From Citricoccus alkalitolerans (lineage in GTDB: Bacteria > Actinomycetota > Actinomycetes > Actinomycetales > Micrococcaceae), in assembly GCF_039528175.1 (NCBI RefSeq), contig NZ_BAAALH010000002.1, forward strand, positions 1,116,001 to 1,180,000: 64,000 bases of DNA. Reading direction: 5' to 3'. A program made the translations under genes and the position numbers. The notes beneath the pieces are model-generated. The model worked only from the letters and a program-made list of their open reading frames with translations. It was not told the DNA's origin and searched no databases. Shown here one piece after another: positions 48,059-56,472 of this stretch. Numbering within the stretch: position 1 is the stretch's first letter; each line of letters starts with the position of its first letter.

Positions 48059-49309
48059 CTACGTTCCGGACTGCTCCCGGGCGGAGCGCCTGCGCAAGCG
48101 CCGCGGCCCCGTGGACACCAGGGCCAGGCAGACGACGCAGACGACCGCCACCGCGGCCAGGGACACAGGGTAGGGAGACACCGGCAGCAACGCGGCCAGC
48201 AGGGTAGGCAGCAGGAAGCCCGAATAGGCCAGGGCGTAGAAGATGCCGGTCAGACCGGCAAGGTCTTGCGGCGTGGCGATGGCCTGGACGTGGGCCAGCC
48301 CGGCGACCACGGTGATGCCGTAGGCCACTCCGAGCACCACGGCCACGGCCAGGGCGAAGACCGGGTCGCGTAGCAGCCCGGCCACCACGGCCAGCACCAT
48401 TCCCAGGACCATGAGTGCCAACCCGTGGGACAGGGCACGGCCTCGAGTGCGTTGATCGATGCGGACCACGAGGGGTTGGACTGCGGCCCCGGAACCGAGC
48501 GTGAGGACGGTCAGGACGGTGGCATACAGCGTCGCCCAGTCACCGAGACCGGGCGCCACCACGGCGGGCATGATGGCATAGGCCACCCCCGCCGCCGCGA
48601 AGACCCAGGGCGCCGCCGGCAGGACGAGCCGGGTGAACCGGCGATGACTGACCGAGGGGACGCGAAGGTCCTGCCACCATGGCCGGGTGGCCTGCTGCTG
48701 GCGGTCGACCGTCTCCGGTGCCGACAGCAGCGGGAGAATGGATCCGGCCATGAGGGCCAGGTGGACGGCGTAGGGCAGTTGTGCCGGGGCCGGGGCCCAC
48801 TGCGCCAATGAACCCGTGATGCCCGCCCCGAGGGCGAAGCCCAGGGTCAGGGTGAGCGAGGGGCGGCGCGACCCCGCTCCGTCCGGGGCCTGGGCGTCAT
48901 GGGGCAGGGCGGACAGTTCCTTGATCCAAGAGGCCCCGACGGACATGGCCACGCCCACCCCGATGCCAGCGAGAGTCCGACCGATGCAGAGCAAAATCAT
49001 CGAATGGAGCCCCACGCCCAGGAGGATGCTGCCAGTGGTGCCGGCGGCCACTCCGGCCAGCATCACGGGTCGCCGACCATACCGGTCGGACAAGGCGGCG
49101 GCCACGAGCAGTCCCGGGACCAGTCCGAAGACATACATGCCCAGCAGGAGGTTCGCCTGCCACGGCGAGTATTTGCCTAGCTCCTCGTAGAGGTGCAGCA
49201 GGGGGGTGAAGTGATTGCCACCCCAGGCCAGCAGGAACACCGCCGGAGCCACCCGAAGCCACGGAGCCCAACGGTGGGGTTCCGCCACGGGGGAGGCAGT
49301 CCGGCTCAC
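48059..49309 (-). CDS. MFS transporter
   Basis: This is a 416-residue, 12-segment MFS protein. The loop 2-3 motif is SDRYGRRPVMLAGV (~75-88), with a second GRTLAGIGVGVAMSVGASWI (~110-130) typical of the family. The C-terminal half starts near residue 225. It overlaps the GntR gene by four bases on the same strand, so it is probably that regulator's target. The substrate is unknown; GntR/FCD pairing suggests an organic acid. Confidence 0.86.
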   Translation of the reverse strand: MSRTASPVAEPHRWAPWLRVAPAVFLLAWGGNHFTPLLHLYEELGKYSPWQANLLLGMYVFGLVPGLLVAAALSDRYGRRPVMLAGVAAGTTGSILLGVGLHSMILLCIGRTLAGIGVGVAMSVGASWIKELSALPHDAQAPDGAGSRRPSLTLTLGFALGAGITGSLAQWAPAPAQLPYAVHLALMAGSILPLLSAPETVDRQQQATRPWWQDLRVPSVSHRRFTRLVLPAAPWVFAAAGVAYAIMPAVVAPGLGDWATLYATVLTVLTLGSGAAVQPLVVRIDQRTRGRALSHGLALMVLGMVLAVVAGLLRDPVFALAVAVVLGVAYGITVVAGLAHVQAIATPQDLAGLTGIFYALAYSGFLLPTLLAALLPVSPYPVSLAAVAVVCVVCLALVSTGPRRLRRRSAREQSGT

Positions 49310-49983
49310 TGGTGGGTCTCCGGGAAGTGGGCGGACCGGATGTGATGGCGCACGGCTGTCTCAAAGGCGGTGGGATCACCGCCCTCGATGGGCCCAAGCA
49401 GCTCCTCGTGCTCGCCGTGGTAGCGGCGGGCAGCATCAAGGTCCCCGCTGGCGGCCAGGTAGGTCAGCCGAGCGAAACGCGGGCCCAGGGCGGCGGCCAG
49501 TTGGGCGACCACGCGGTTGCCACCGGACTCGATGATCCGCAGGTGGAAACCGAAGTCGGCCTCGGCGAAGAGCAGGACGTCACCGGCATCGAGGGCGGTC
49601 CGCTGGTCTTCCAGGCTGGTTCGCAAGGCGGCCACCAGTTCGGAGCGCTCGGGGGTGGACGTGGCGACCAGCTCGACGCTGCGGACCTCCCACATGGCGC
49701 GGAGGTCCAGCAGATCGCGACGCTCGCCACCCGAGACGGCGGTGACGATGCCACCCTTCTTCGGAGCGAGCCGCACCAGTCCCCACGACTGCAGGTGCAG
49801 CATAGCCTCCCGGGCCGGCGTCCGGCTGGCGCCGCCGGCCTCGGCCAAGTGTGCTTCGGTGAGCAGTTCCCCGGGCTCGTACCGGCCCTCCACGATGCGT
49901 CGGGCAGCTAAGGCGGCCATCCGGAGGGCCACGGAGCGGGGGGAGGGGTCATGCCAGGGGAGCAGGATGCGTGGGGTCACCAC
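49306..49983 (-). CDS. GntR family transcriptional regulator (FCD subfamily)
   Basis: This is a 225-residue regulator. The winged HTH lies at ~18-80 (MAALAARRIVEGRYEPGELL, LAEAGGASRTPAREAMLHLQ) and the FCD domain at ~90-215, with FAEADFGFHLRIIESGGN (~140) providing conserved metal/ligand residues. GTG starts at 49983 and 49980 are both possible. It overlaps the MFS gene (4 bp). An ATGCAT-TG-ATGCAT palindrome lies 18 bp upstream and is a good operator candidate, indicating autoregulation of the two-gene operon. Confidence 0.9.
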   Translation of the reverse strand: MVTPRILLPWHDPSPRSVALRMAALAARRIVEGRYEPGELLTEAHLAEAGGASRTPAREAMLHLQSWGLVRLAPKKGGIVTAVSGGERRDLLDLRAMWEVRSVELVATSTPERSELVAALRTSLEDQRTALDAGDVLLFAEADFGFHLRIIESGGNRVVAQLAAALGPRFARLTYLAASGDLDAARRYHGEHEELLGPIEGGDPTAFETAVRHHIRSAHFPETHQ

Positions 49984-50000
49984 GACAGCCTACAGCTTGC

Positions 50001-50014
50001 ATGCATTGATGCAT
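50001..50014. promoter_or_regulatory. ATGCAT-TG-ATGCAT palindrome, candidate GntR operator
   Basis: Two ATGCAT arms around TG lie 18 bp upstream of the GntR start. GntR/FCD repressors usually bind short AT-rich dyads at this distance. Confidence 0.5.
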
Positions 50015-50128
50015 TCATCGAGGGGTGGGCCAGCGGGCCGGGGGAATGGTGACGGCACTCGGCGTCGTTGTCCTTGTATGACGCCACCGAGTGGCATCGC
50101 CCGACGCCCGCAGACGAGAATGGACCTC

Positions 50129-52228
50129 ATGAGCACTCCTGCCGACCAGCCGGTCACCACAGCAGCACCCGATGACGCCGCTTCCGGTGCCGCCGGACTG
50201 CGGGCCGCCTCCCGTGTCCGTGCCTCCGAGCTCGTCGGCCGCAACTGGCTGAATACCGGCGGCACGGCCCTGGACCTGGAGTCATTGCGGGGCAAGATCG
50301 TGATCCTGGACTTCTGGTCCTTCTGCTGCATCAACTGCCTGCACGTGCTTGACGAGCTGCGGCCCCTGGAGGCGGAGTTCCATGACGTGCTCGTGACCGT
50401 GGGGGTGCACTCGCCGAAGTTCGACCACGAGGCCGATCCGGAGGCGTTGGCCGCCGCCGTGGAGCGCTATGACATCCAGCACCCGGTGCTGGACGACCCC
50501 ACGCTGACCACGTGGCAGGCCTATTCGGCCCGCGCGTGGCCGACCCTCGTGGTGGTGGACCCCGAGGGTTACATCGTCGCGCACCTCTCCGGTGAAGGCC
50601 ACGTGGCCGGGCTGACCTCGCTCGTCAACGAGCTGGTGGCCGAGCACGAGGCCAAGGGCACCCTGCACCGCGGCAACGGCCCCTATGTCCCGCCCGAGCC
50701 TGTCATCCGCGACCTCAAGTTCCCCGGCAAGGCCATCGCCCTGGGGGCCCGTGGCTCGCAGCCGGGCACATTCCTGGTGGCGGATACCGGCCACCACCGT
50801 CTCGTCGAGCTGGCCGAGGACCTGACCACCGTGCTGCGCACCATCGGCGAGGGCACCAAGGGCATCACGGACGGAGGCCCGGAGACGGCCCTCTTCAACG
50901 AACCACAGGGCCTGACCCTGCTGCCGGAGGATGTCGCCGCCGCAGTGGGCTACGACGTGGTGGTGGCGGACACTGTCAACCACCGCCTGCGCGGCGTGAA
51001 CCTCGCAGGCGGGACCGTGACCACCCTGGCCGGCAACGGCGTGCAGCGCTTGATTGATCCGGAACGGGCCCGCGTCTCCGCGGACAAGGGGTCCGGAGGG
51101 GACGAGGCGGTGGTGTCCCTCGAGCCGTTCGGCACCGACCCGCTGCAGACCTCCCTGTCCAGCCCGTGGGACGTGCTCTGGTCCACCGCCGAGGACACCC
51201 TGATCGTGGCCATGGCTGGAACGCACCAGATCTTCTGCTTCGACCCCCGCACCGGGGAACTCGCCGTCTACGCCGGAACCGGCCTCGAGGGCCTCGAGGA
51301 CGGTGCCCCGGACATGGCCTGGTTCGCCCAGACCTCCGGGCTGGCCGAGTCGGCCGACGGCACCCTGTGGCTGGCGGACTCCGAGTCCTCCGCCCTGCGG
51401 TCCATCACCCCGGCCACCAGCTCGGAGGCGCTGGAGCGCCAGGTGAGCTCCGCCGTCGGGACCGGGCTGTTCGATTTCGGCTTCCGCGACGGGGCCGCCG
51501 AGCAGGCCCGCTTCCAGCACCCGCTGGGTGTGGCCGCACTGCCGGACGGCTCCGTACTGGTGGCTGACACCTACAACGGGGCCATCCGCCGGTACGCCCC
51601 GGCCGGGGTGGCCGCTGACGGCCGCGCTACCGAGGCCGAGGTGTCCACCGTGGCCCGTGGGCTGAAGGAGCCCTCGGACATCCTGGTCGAACCCGACGCC
51701 GCCGGGATCCCCGCCTCGATCGTGGTGGTGGAGACCAACGCCCATCAGCTGGTGCGGCTGTCCGTGCCGGACGAGTACCTGCAGGTGGACGAGGGCGCGC
51801 TGCAGACACAGCGTCCCCGGACCGCCATCGCCGCCGGGGACGTGGACCTGGCCGTTGCGTTCAAGGCGCCGACCGGGCAGAAGCTGGACGACCGCTGGGG
51901 CGACCCCACGCAGCTGAAGATCTCATCCTCCCCGGAGAACCTGCTCCTGGGCGGCGAGGGCACCTCCACCGGCCTGCACCGCACCCTGCGGATCAATCCG
52001 GACGTGGCCGAGGGCGTCCTGCACATCACCGCGCGCGCCGCCTCCTGTGACGGCGAGAAGGGCCAGCCGATCCCGGACCACGCCGCCTGCCACCTCTACC
52101 AGCAGGACTGGGGCATCCCGGTGACGGTGCACGCCGGAACCGGTGCGATCGCGACCGAGGCCGCCCCCACGGCATCCGGTCTGGTGCCGGAGACCCGACT
52201 GGACCTGGACCTGCGCGGGATACACTGA
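50129..52228 (+). CDS. Thioredoxin-domain/NHL-repeat protein
   Basis: This is a 699-residue protein. After ~35 residues the thioredoxin-like domain (~40-170) carries FWSFCCINCLHVL with a CINC redox pair, as in TlpA/ResA-like proteins and human NHLRC2. A beta-propeller of NHL repeats (~185-520) follows, with repeated VADTGHHRLV, VADTVNHRLRGV, LADSESSALRSI and VADTYNGAIRRY segments. A C-terminal beta domain (~560-690) completes it. No signal peptide is seen, so it is cytosolic. A second ATG nine bases upstream (50120) is possible. Function in bacteria is unclear. An inverted repeat CACTCGG/CCGAGTG lies at 50056-50093. Confidence 0.92.
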   Translation: MSTPADQPVTTAAPDDAASGAAGLRAASRVRASELVGRNWLNTGGTALDLESLRGKIVILDFWSFCCINCLHVLDELRPLEAEFHDVLVTVGVHSPKFDHEADPEALAAAVERYDIQHPVLDDPTLTTWQAYSARAWPTLVVVDPEGYIVAHLSGEGHVAGLTSLVNELVAEHEAKGTLHRGNGPYVPPEPVIRDLKFPGKAIALGARGSQPGTFLVADTGHHRLVELAEDLTTVLRTIGEGTKGITDGGPETALFNEPQGLTLLPEDVAAAVGYDVVVADTVNHRLRGVNLAGGTVTTLAGNGVQRLIDPERARVSADKGSGGDEAVVSLEPFGTDPLQTSLSSPWDVLWSTAEDTLIVAMAGTHQIFCFDPRTGELAVYAGTGLEGLEDGAPDMAWFAQTSGLAESADGTLWLADSESSALRSITPATSSEALERQVSSAVGTGLFDFGFRDGAAEQARFQHPLGVAALPDGSVLVADTYNGAIRRYAPAGVAADGRATEAEVSTVARGLKEPSDILVEPDAAGIPASIVVVETNAHQLVRLSVPDEYLQVDEGALQTQRPRTAIAAGDVDLAVAFKAPTGQKLDDRWGDPTQLKISSSPENLLLGGEGTSTGLHRTLRINPDVAEGVLHITARAASCDGEKGQPIPDHAACHLYQQDWGIPVTVHAGTGAIATEAAPTASGLVPETRLDLDLRGIH

Positions 52229-52273
52229 CAAGCGCCAGCACCGCACCCGACACCCGAAGGCGGCAGATGTCCC

Positions 52274-52750
52274 ATGACCACCCTGGTTGTAGCCTCCTCA
52301 CAGCACGGATCCACCCGAGAGATCGCCGAACGGATCGCCAAGGTCCTGCGCGTGAACAAGGGTGTGACCACCGTGGTGGAGCACCCGAAGGACGCCCCGA
52401 AGTGGCTCGCCACGGTCGAGGCAGTGGTGGTCGCCCTGCCGATCTACCGTGATGCGCTGGACAAGACCGCCAAGGCGTTCCTGGACACCCACCGGGCCGA
52501 GCTGGCGGACAAATCCCTGTTCATCCTCGCCTCCGGCGCCGCACCCTCGATCAACCCGCGACTGCAGGCCATCATCGAGTCCTACGGGCCCCGGGACACC
52601 GCCTACCTGCGGGGCGCCCTGACGGAGGAGAAGCTCGGCTTTCTGGACAAGCTGAGCATCAAGCTGGTCAAGGGCCAGTACGGAGACTTCCGCAATTGGG
52701 AGGCCATCGAGGCCTGGGGCAAGTCGCTGTCCGACCGCGGCGCCCACTGA
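52274..52750 (+). CDS. Flavodoxin-domain protein (HemG-like)
   Basis: The 158-residue FMN-binding fold begins MTTLVVASSQHGSTREIAERIA, with the phosphate-binding SSQHGSTRE loop of flavodoxins. It continues with VVALPIYRDALDKTAKAFL (~55-75) and LFILASGAAPSINPRLQ (~88-104). It resembles menaquinone-dependent protoporphyrinogen oxidase (HemG) and other short flavodoxins; the C-terminal DKLSIKLVKGQYGDFRNWEAIEAWG is similar to HemG-like proteins. It lies 45 bp after the NHL protein gene in the same direction, so possibly co-transcribed. The redox partner is unknown. Confidence 0.85.
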   Translation: MTTLVVASSQHGSTREIAERIAKVLRVNKGVTTVVEHPKDAPKWLATVEAVVVALPIYRDALDKTAKAFLDTHRAELADKSLFILASGAAPSINPRLQAIIESYGPRDTAYLRGALTEEKLGFLDKLSIKLVKGQYGDFRNWEAIEAWGKSLSDRGAH

Positions 52751-52805
52751 TTCTCCTCCTCCGCGACTGGAGGGGAGAGCCCGCCCCGCGCCCCGGTGGA
52801 CCGGG

Positions 52806-53594
52806 TCAGCCGGCCGAATACCCCATCCGCTGACTGGCGGCCAGGCCGGTCCCGTGCAGGGCCTCCAGTACCGAGGGATCGCCGTCGGGGGAGAACCGGA
52901 AGGTCGGGCCGGACACGCTGATGCTCGCGACCACCGAGCCCCGGTGGTCGCGGACCGGGACGGCCACCGAGGACAGCCCGATCTCGTACTCCTCCCGGGT
53001 GGCGGCGTACCCGGCGTGCGCGGCTTCCAGCAACTCCTCCTCGAGCCGGGCCCGTGACGTGATGGTCCGGGAGGTGAACTGCGGCAGGCGGCTGCCCCTC
53101 AACAGCTGCCGGCGGTCTTCCGTGGACAGGGCCGCCAGCAGCACCTTGCCCGAGGCCGTGGCGTGCAATGGCGTCAGGCTGCCGATCCAGTCCTGCGTGG
53201 CCAGGGTGGACGGGCCGAGGGCCTGATCCACGTTGACGGCGTAGCCCGAGCGGAGCACGGCCAGGTTCACGGTCTCCTTTACCGTGGTGGCGAGGTCCTG
53301 CAGCAGGGGGCCGACCTCCTGGACGAGGTTCAACCGACCGGGGATGGCGGCGGCCAGTCGCAGGATGCCGAATCCCAGCTGGTACTTGCCGCGCTCCCGG
53401 TCCTGCTGCACCAGTTCCCGGGATACCAGGGCCCCGAGCAGGCGGGACGCCGTGGACTTGTGGATCCCCATCTCCGCGGCGATCTCGCTGCCCCCGGCCC
53501 GCCCCTCCCTGGCGAGGATCTGCAGGACAGTGGCGGCCCGGTCCACGGACTGCACCCCGGAGGTGCCACCGCCCTCATCCTCAAACGGCGGCAT
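52806..53594 (-). CDS. IclR family transcriptional regulator
   Basis: This 262-residue regulator has a winged HTH at ~14-72 (VQSVDRAATVLQILA, EIAAEMGIHKSTASRLLGAL) and an effector domain ~85-255 (SGKVLLAALS at ~145, then EEYEIGLSSVAVPVRDH at ~200). The ATG at 53594 lies inside the end of the DmdA/GcvT-like gene (14-bp overlap), so the pair is co-translated. It probably governs that gene through a dyad at 54979-55012. Confidence 0.9.
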   Translation of the reverse strand: MPPFEDEGGGTSGVQSVDRAATVLQILAREGRAGGSEIAAEMGIHKSTASRLLGALVSRELVQQDRERGKYQLGFGILRLAAAIPGRLNLVQEVGPLLQDLATTVKETVNLAVLRSGYAVNVDQALGPSTLATQDWIGSLTPLHATASGKVLLAALSTEDRRQLLRGSRLPQFTSRTITSRARLEEELLEAAHAGYAATREEYEIGLSSVAVPVRDHRGSVVASISVSGPTFRFSPDGDPSVLEALHGTGLAASQRMGYSAG

Positions 53595-54903
53595 CCAGCC
53601 CCCGTTGGCGAAGAATCTCGCGCTGGTTCGGGTTGACGGAAGGCCGGAAGGGGACTTCCACCACCTCGGCGGCCACAGGGCTGCCCGGGGCATCGGAGTA
53701 TTCGTCCGGCAGATGGACCCACAGCTGGGTGCCCAGCGCGGTGAGCTCCACCGGCACGTAACCCATGGCGATGTTCTGCCCGAGTTCCGGCGAGTACCAG
53801 GGAGAGGTGACGTATCCGACGGGCTCGCCCGGGCCGGCGTCGTGTGAGGAGCTGATGAGCCAGAAGTCCGGCGCGTAGTCCTCGATCGGCTTGCCGCCCA
53901 ACCTCAGACCGACCAGCTGCTGGGTGTAGGGCGGAGTACCGGCCTCGAGCTGGCGCCGGGCTTCCTCCAGGGCAGCCTTGCCGATGTAGTCGGAGGCTTT
54001 CTCGCGGGGCACCTGATAGCTGAGGTTGGCCTGGAAGGGCAGGGTCTCCTGGTCCATGTCCTGGCCCCAGGACAGGATCCCGGCCGCGATCCGGCGGTGG
54101 TGCGCCGGGGCGACGACGGCCAGCTGATGGGGCTTGCCGGCCTCCAGGACCGTGTTCCACAGGGTCTCGGCGTGCAGTGTGGCGTCCTTCAAGTAGATCT
54201 CATAGCCCTTCTCCCCACTGAAGCCGGTCTGGGAGACGATGACAGGGCAGCCGCCCACCTCACCGGCCAGCAGCCCATAGGAGGGCAGCTCCGCCACGGC
54301 GGAACCGAACAGGTCCGTCATCAGGTCCACCGACTTGGGACCCTGGATCTGCACCGGAGAGACATCGATCTCACGGATGTCCACCTCGAACCGGCGGCCG
54401 ATGTTGACGCCCTGAAGCCAGAACAGCAGGTCGGAGTCCGAGAGGCTGAACCAGAACTCGTCCTCGGCCACACGCAGCAGGACCGGATCGTTGAGGATCC
54501 CGCCGTCCTCGTTGCAGAGGATGACGTAGCGGGCGTGCATGGTGGGGATCTTGGTGGCGTCCCGGGTGATGACGAAGTTGACGAAGTCCTCGGCGTCGGG
54601 CCCCTGGACCCGGATCTGCCGTTCCACCGCCACGTTCCACAGGGTCACGTGGTTGACGAGAGAGTCGTACTCGGCCATCATCCCGCCGTCCTCCGGCCGG
54701 ACGTAGCCGCGCGGATGGTACATCCGGTTGTAGATGGAGGCCCGCCAGCAGCCGGCCTCCATGGACAGGTGCCAATAGGGCGATTTGCGGACTCGGGTGT
54801 CGATCAGCATCTGGACCGGGGTCGGACCGGATTGCCGGAGGTTGATCGGGACGGTGCGGTCCTGTTGGTCGATCGAGGGGACGTTGGGGTGCGTGTTCTG
54901 CAT
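53581..54903 (-). CDS. DmdA/GcvT-family aminomethyltransferase-like protein (tetrahydrofolate-dependent demethylase)
   Basis: This is a 440-residue GcvT-fold protein. The N-terminal region (~65-230) resembles dimethylsulfoniopropionate demethylase DmdA: NHVTLWNVAVERQIRVQGPDA, NEDGGILNDPVLLRVAEDEFW, SDSDLLFWLQGV, VSPVQIQGPKSVDLM. It also shows the folate-site GFSGEKGYEIYL (~228) and the C-terminal GcvT barrel (EPVGYVTSPWYSPELGQNIAMGYV, ~360). It probably moves a methyl group from an O-, N- or S-methyl substrate to tetrahydrofolate. It is not a glycine-cleavage T protein, as no gcvH/gcvP is near. The ATG at 54903 suits the AGAGG upstream. It is coupled to an IclR gene. Confidence 0.83.
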   Translation of the reverse strand: MQNTHPNVPSIDQQDRTVPINLRQSGPTPVQMLIDTRVRKSPYWHLSMEAGCWRASIYNRMYHPRGYVRPEDGGMMAEYDSLVNHVTLWNVAVERQIRVQGPDAEDFVNFVITRDATKIPTMHARYVILCNEDGGILNDPVLLRVAEDEFWFSLSDSDLLFWLQGVNIGRRFEVDIREIDVSPVQIQGPKSVDLMTDLFGSAVAELPSYGLLAGEVGGCPVIVSQTGFSGEKGYEIYLKDATLHAETLWNTVLEAGKPHQLAVVAPAHHRRIAAGILSWGQDMDQETLPFQANLSYQVPREKASDYIGKAALEEARRQLEAGTPPYTQQLVGLRLGGKPIEDYAPDFWLISSSHDAGPGEPVGYVTSPWYSPELGQNIAMGYVPVELTALGTQLWVHLPDEYSDAPGSPVAAEVVEVPFRPSVNPNQREILRQRGLDAAV

Positions 54904-54978
54904 GGGGGTCATCCTCTGGGCGCTGTGTGGGCGGCGGGGAGGCTGCCACGGCGTCGGCCGGACAGCCTCGCCAGACGT

Positions 54979-55012
54979 TGCGCATCATGAACACCGTTCC
55001 GTCATGCGCATC
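54979..55012. promoter_or_regulatory. Dyad before the DmdA/GcvT-like gene, candidate IclR operator
   Basis: TGCGCAT..TGA and TCATGCGCA form imperfect inverted arms around a central GAAC-ACC-GTTC, and TGCGCATC is repeated directly at 54979 and 55005. It lies 76 bp upstream of the start at 54903. Confidence 0.45.
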
Positions 55013-55126
55013 TGGTGCGACCACCGTAGCGGCGTCGAAAGTCCCGGGGAAGAGGTGCGGTGCCGTCGATCTGCCGTGGTCTTCGGGCGTCTTCCCGGTG
55101 TTCTCCTGTCGGTGTGCCCGACGGCG

Positions 55127-56323
55127 TCAGGGAACGTTCGGCGTGTAGCGCACCGCGTCCGGGGTGACGGTGAGCTCGGCCTCCAGCGTGAACGGTTCGC
55201 GGTGCTCGACCGTGCGCTGCTCGCCGGTCACCAGGTCGATCTCGCTCAGGGACAGGATGGCCTCCGCCTCCAGAGGGGCCACCGCCGTGGGATCATCGCC
55301 CTCGGCAGGCAGGTCCAGCACGCTGGCCTGGGGGTCGCCGGCTATGGACCACGTGATCGACTCCGGCGGAATCCGGTTCACCGTGTCATAACCCATGGGG
55401 CAGCCGGCGGGGTTGAGGACCTTCTGTTCCGTGCATCCGGCGAGGAAGCGGTCCAGCTGTTGGTTGACCTCCGTGGAGACGGCGTCCGTGTACTGCAACG
55501 CCAGGTCCAGCGTGAGGGAATCTGCCGACGGGTCGGTGGTGCCTGCCTCATGGCCTGCGGTCTGGTCCGGGGTGCCTGTGGCCGTGTGATCCACGACCAG
55601 CCGGGCCAGCTCGGCCTGCAGGTAGGTGCTCTCAAATCCGGCCTCCACCACCATCGGAGGCAACACCGCGAAGGACCGTCCGGGCGTCTCCTCCTGATCG
55701 GTCACCAGGGGTGCCTCAACGCCGTTCACGGACGCCCTCAGCGGCCCGGACGCGGCTTCGGCGGGCAACGGCGTCGGCACCACCTGGACCGACTGCACGG
55801 GAACCTCCGCCATCCGCCACCGGTCGAAGAAGAGCCAATCGCGGCCGGCCTTCTCCACCGTGAAGGTGGTGCTGTGCTCCTCGTCGTCCACGCTGTAGCC
55901 GACCACGACTTCAACCGATCGACCCTCCGGCGTGTCCTCACCGCGGGACACGGTGAGCTCTCCGAGGGCTTCCATGCCGGAGATCAGCGGCTCGCCCTGC
56001 AACAGGTCGGTGGCCGTGCCGGGCGCCAGTTCTGGAGTATCACCGGAGGCCAGGGCCACGGCGGTCCCGCCCTCACCGGAGGCCAACGCCGCCAGGTAGT
56101 CCTCGACCTGGGCCTCGGGGGAGTAGACAGCGGTGTTCACCGTGGCGATCGCGATGCCGCCGGCCACCAACGTCAACGCGGCCGCGCCACCCCACCAGGC
56201 CCAGGACGGCCCCAGCGTCCGCCCTCGGCGGTTCCCCGCCGCACCGGCGTCGCGTCCTCTGGATCCGTCCTGCGCCGACTGACCGTCAGTCCCGGTGGCG
56301 GTGTCGTCTCTGGCCTCTGGCAT
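55127..56323 (-). CDS. Membrane-anchored hypothetical protein
   Basis: This is a 398-residue protein with one membrane segment near residues 40-60 (WAWWGGAAALTLVAGGIAIATV) after a basic, Arg/Gly-rich cytosolic part. The remaining ~335 residues are extracytoplasmic, acidic and beta-rich, with two cysteines near the end (GCTEQ, AGCPMG). The pattern (VYSPEAQVEDYLAALASGEG) resembles actinobacterial proteins with a DUF4878-like N-terminal lumazine/NTF2-type module, but I cannot name the family. The ATG at 56323 has AGGA upstream; 56332 is another option. It is an isolated gene. Confidence 0.75.
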   Translation of the reverse strand: MPEARDDTATGTDGQSAQDGSRGRDAGAAGNRRGRTLGPSWAWWGGAAALTLVAGGIAIATVNTAVYSPEAQVEDYLAALASGEGGTAVALASGDTPELAPGTATDLLQGEPLISGMEALGELTVSRGEDTPEGRSVEVVVGYSVDDEEHSTTFTVEKAGRDWLFFDRWRMAEVPVQSVQVVPTPLPAEAASGPLRASVNGVEAPLVTDQEETPGRSFAVLPPMVVEAGFESTYLQAELARLVVDHTATGTPDQTAGHEAGTTDPSADSLTLDLALQYTDAVSTEVNQQLDRFLAGCTEQKVLNPAGCPMGYDTVNRIPPESITWSIAGDPQASVLDLPAEGDDPTAVAPLEAEAILSLSEIDLVTGEQRTVEHREPFTLEAELTVTPDAVRYTPNVP

Positions 56324-56472
56324 GACTGCCATCCTAGGACGGGGCGCCTGCACCGGCCGCAGCGCTACGTTGTGGGCTCCAGCGGACGTCGGCCCGTGGG
56401 GCGGGGTACTGCCGCAGATCAGCCTCGTGGCGTTCCTGGGGTTCTGGTTCGTCCTGCTGTGGCGGGTAGGGC

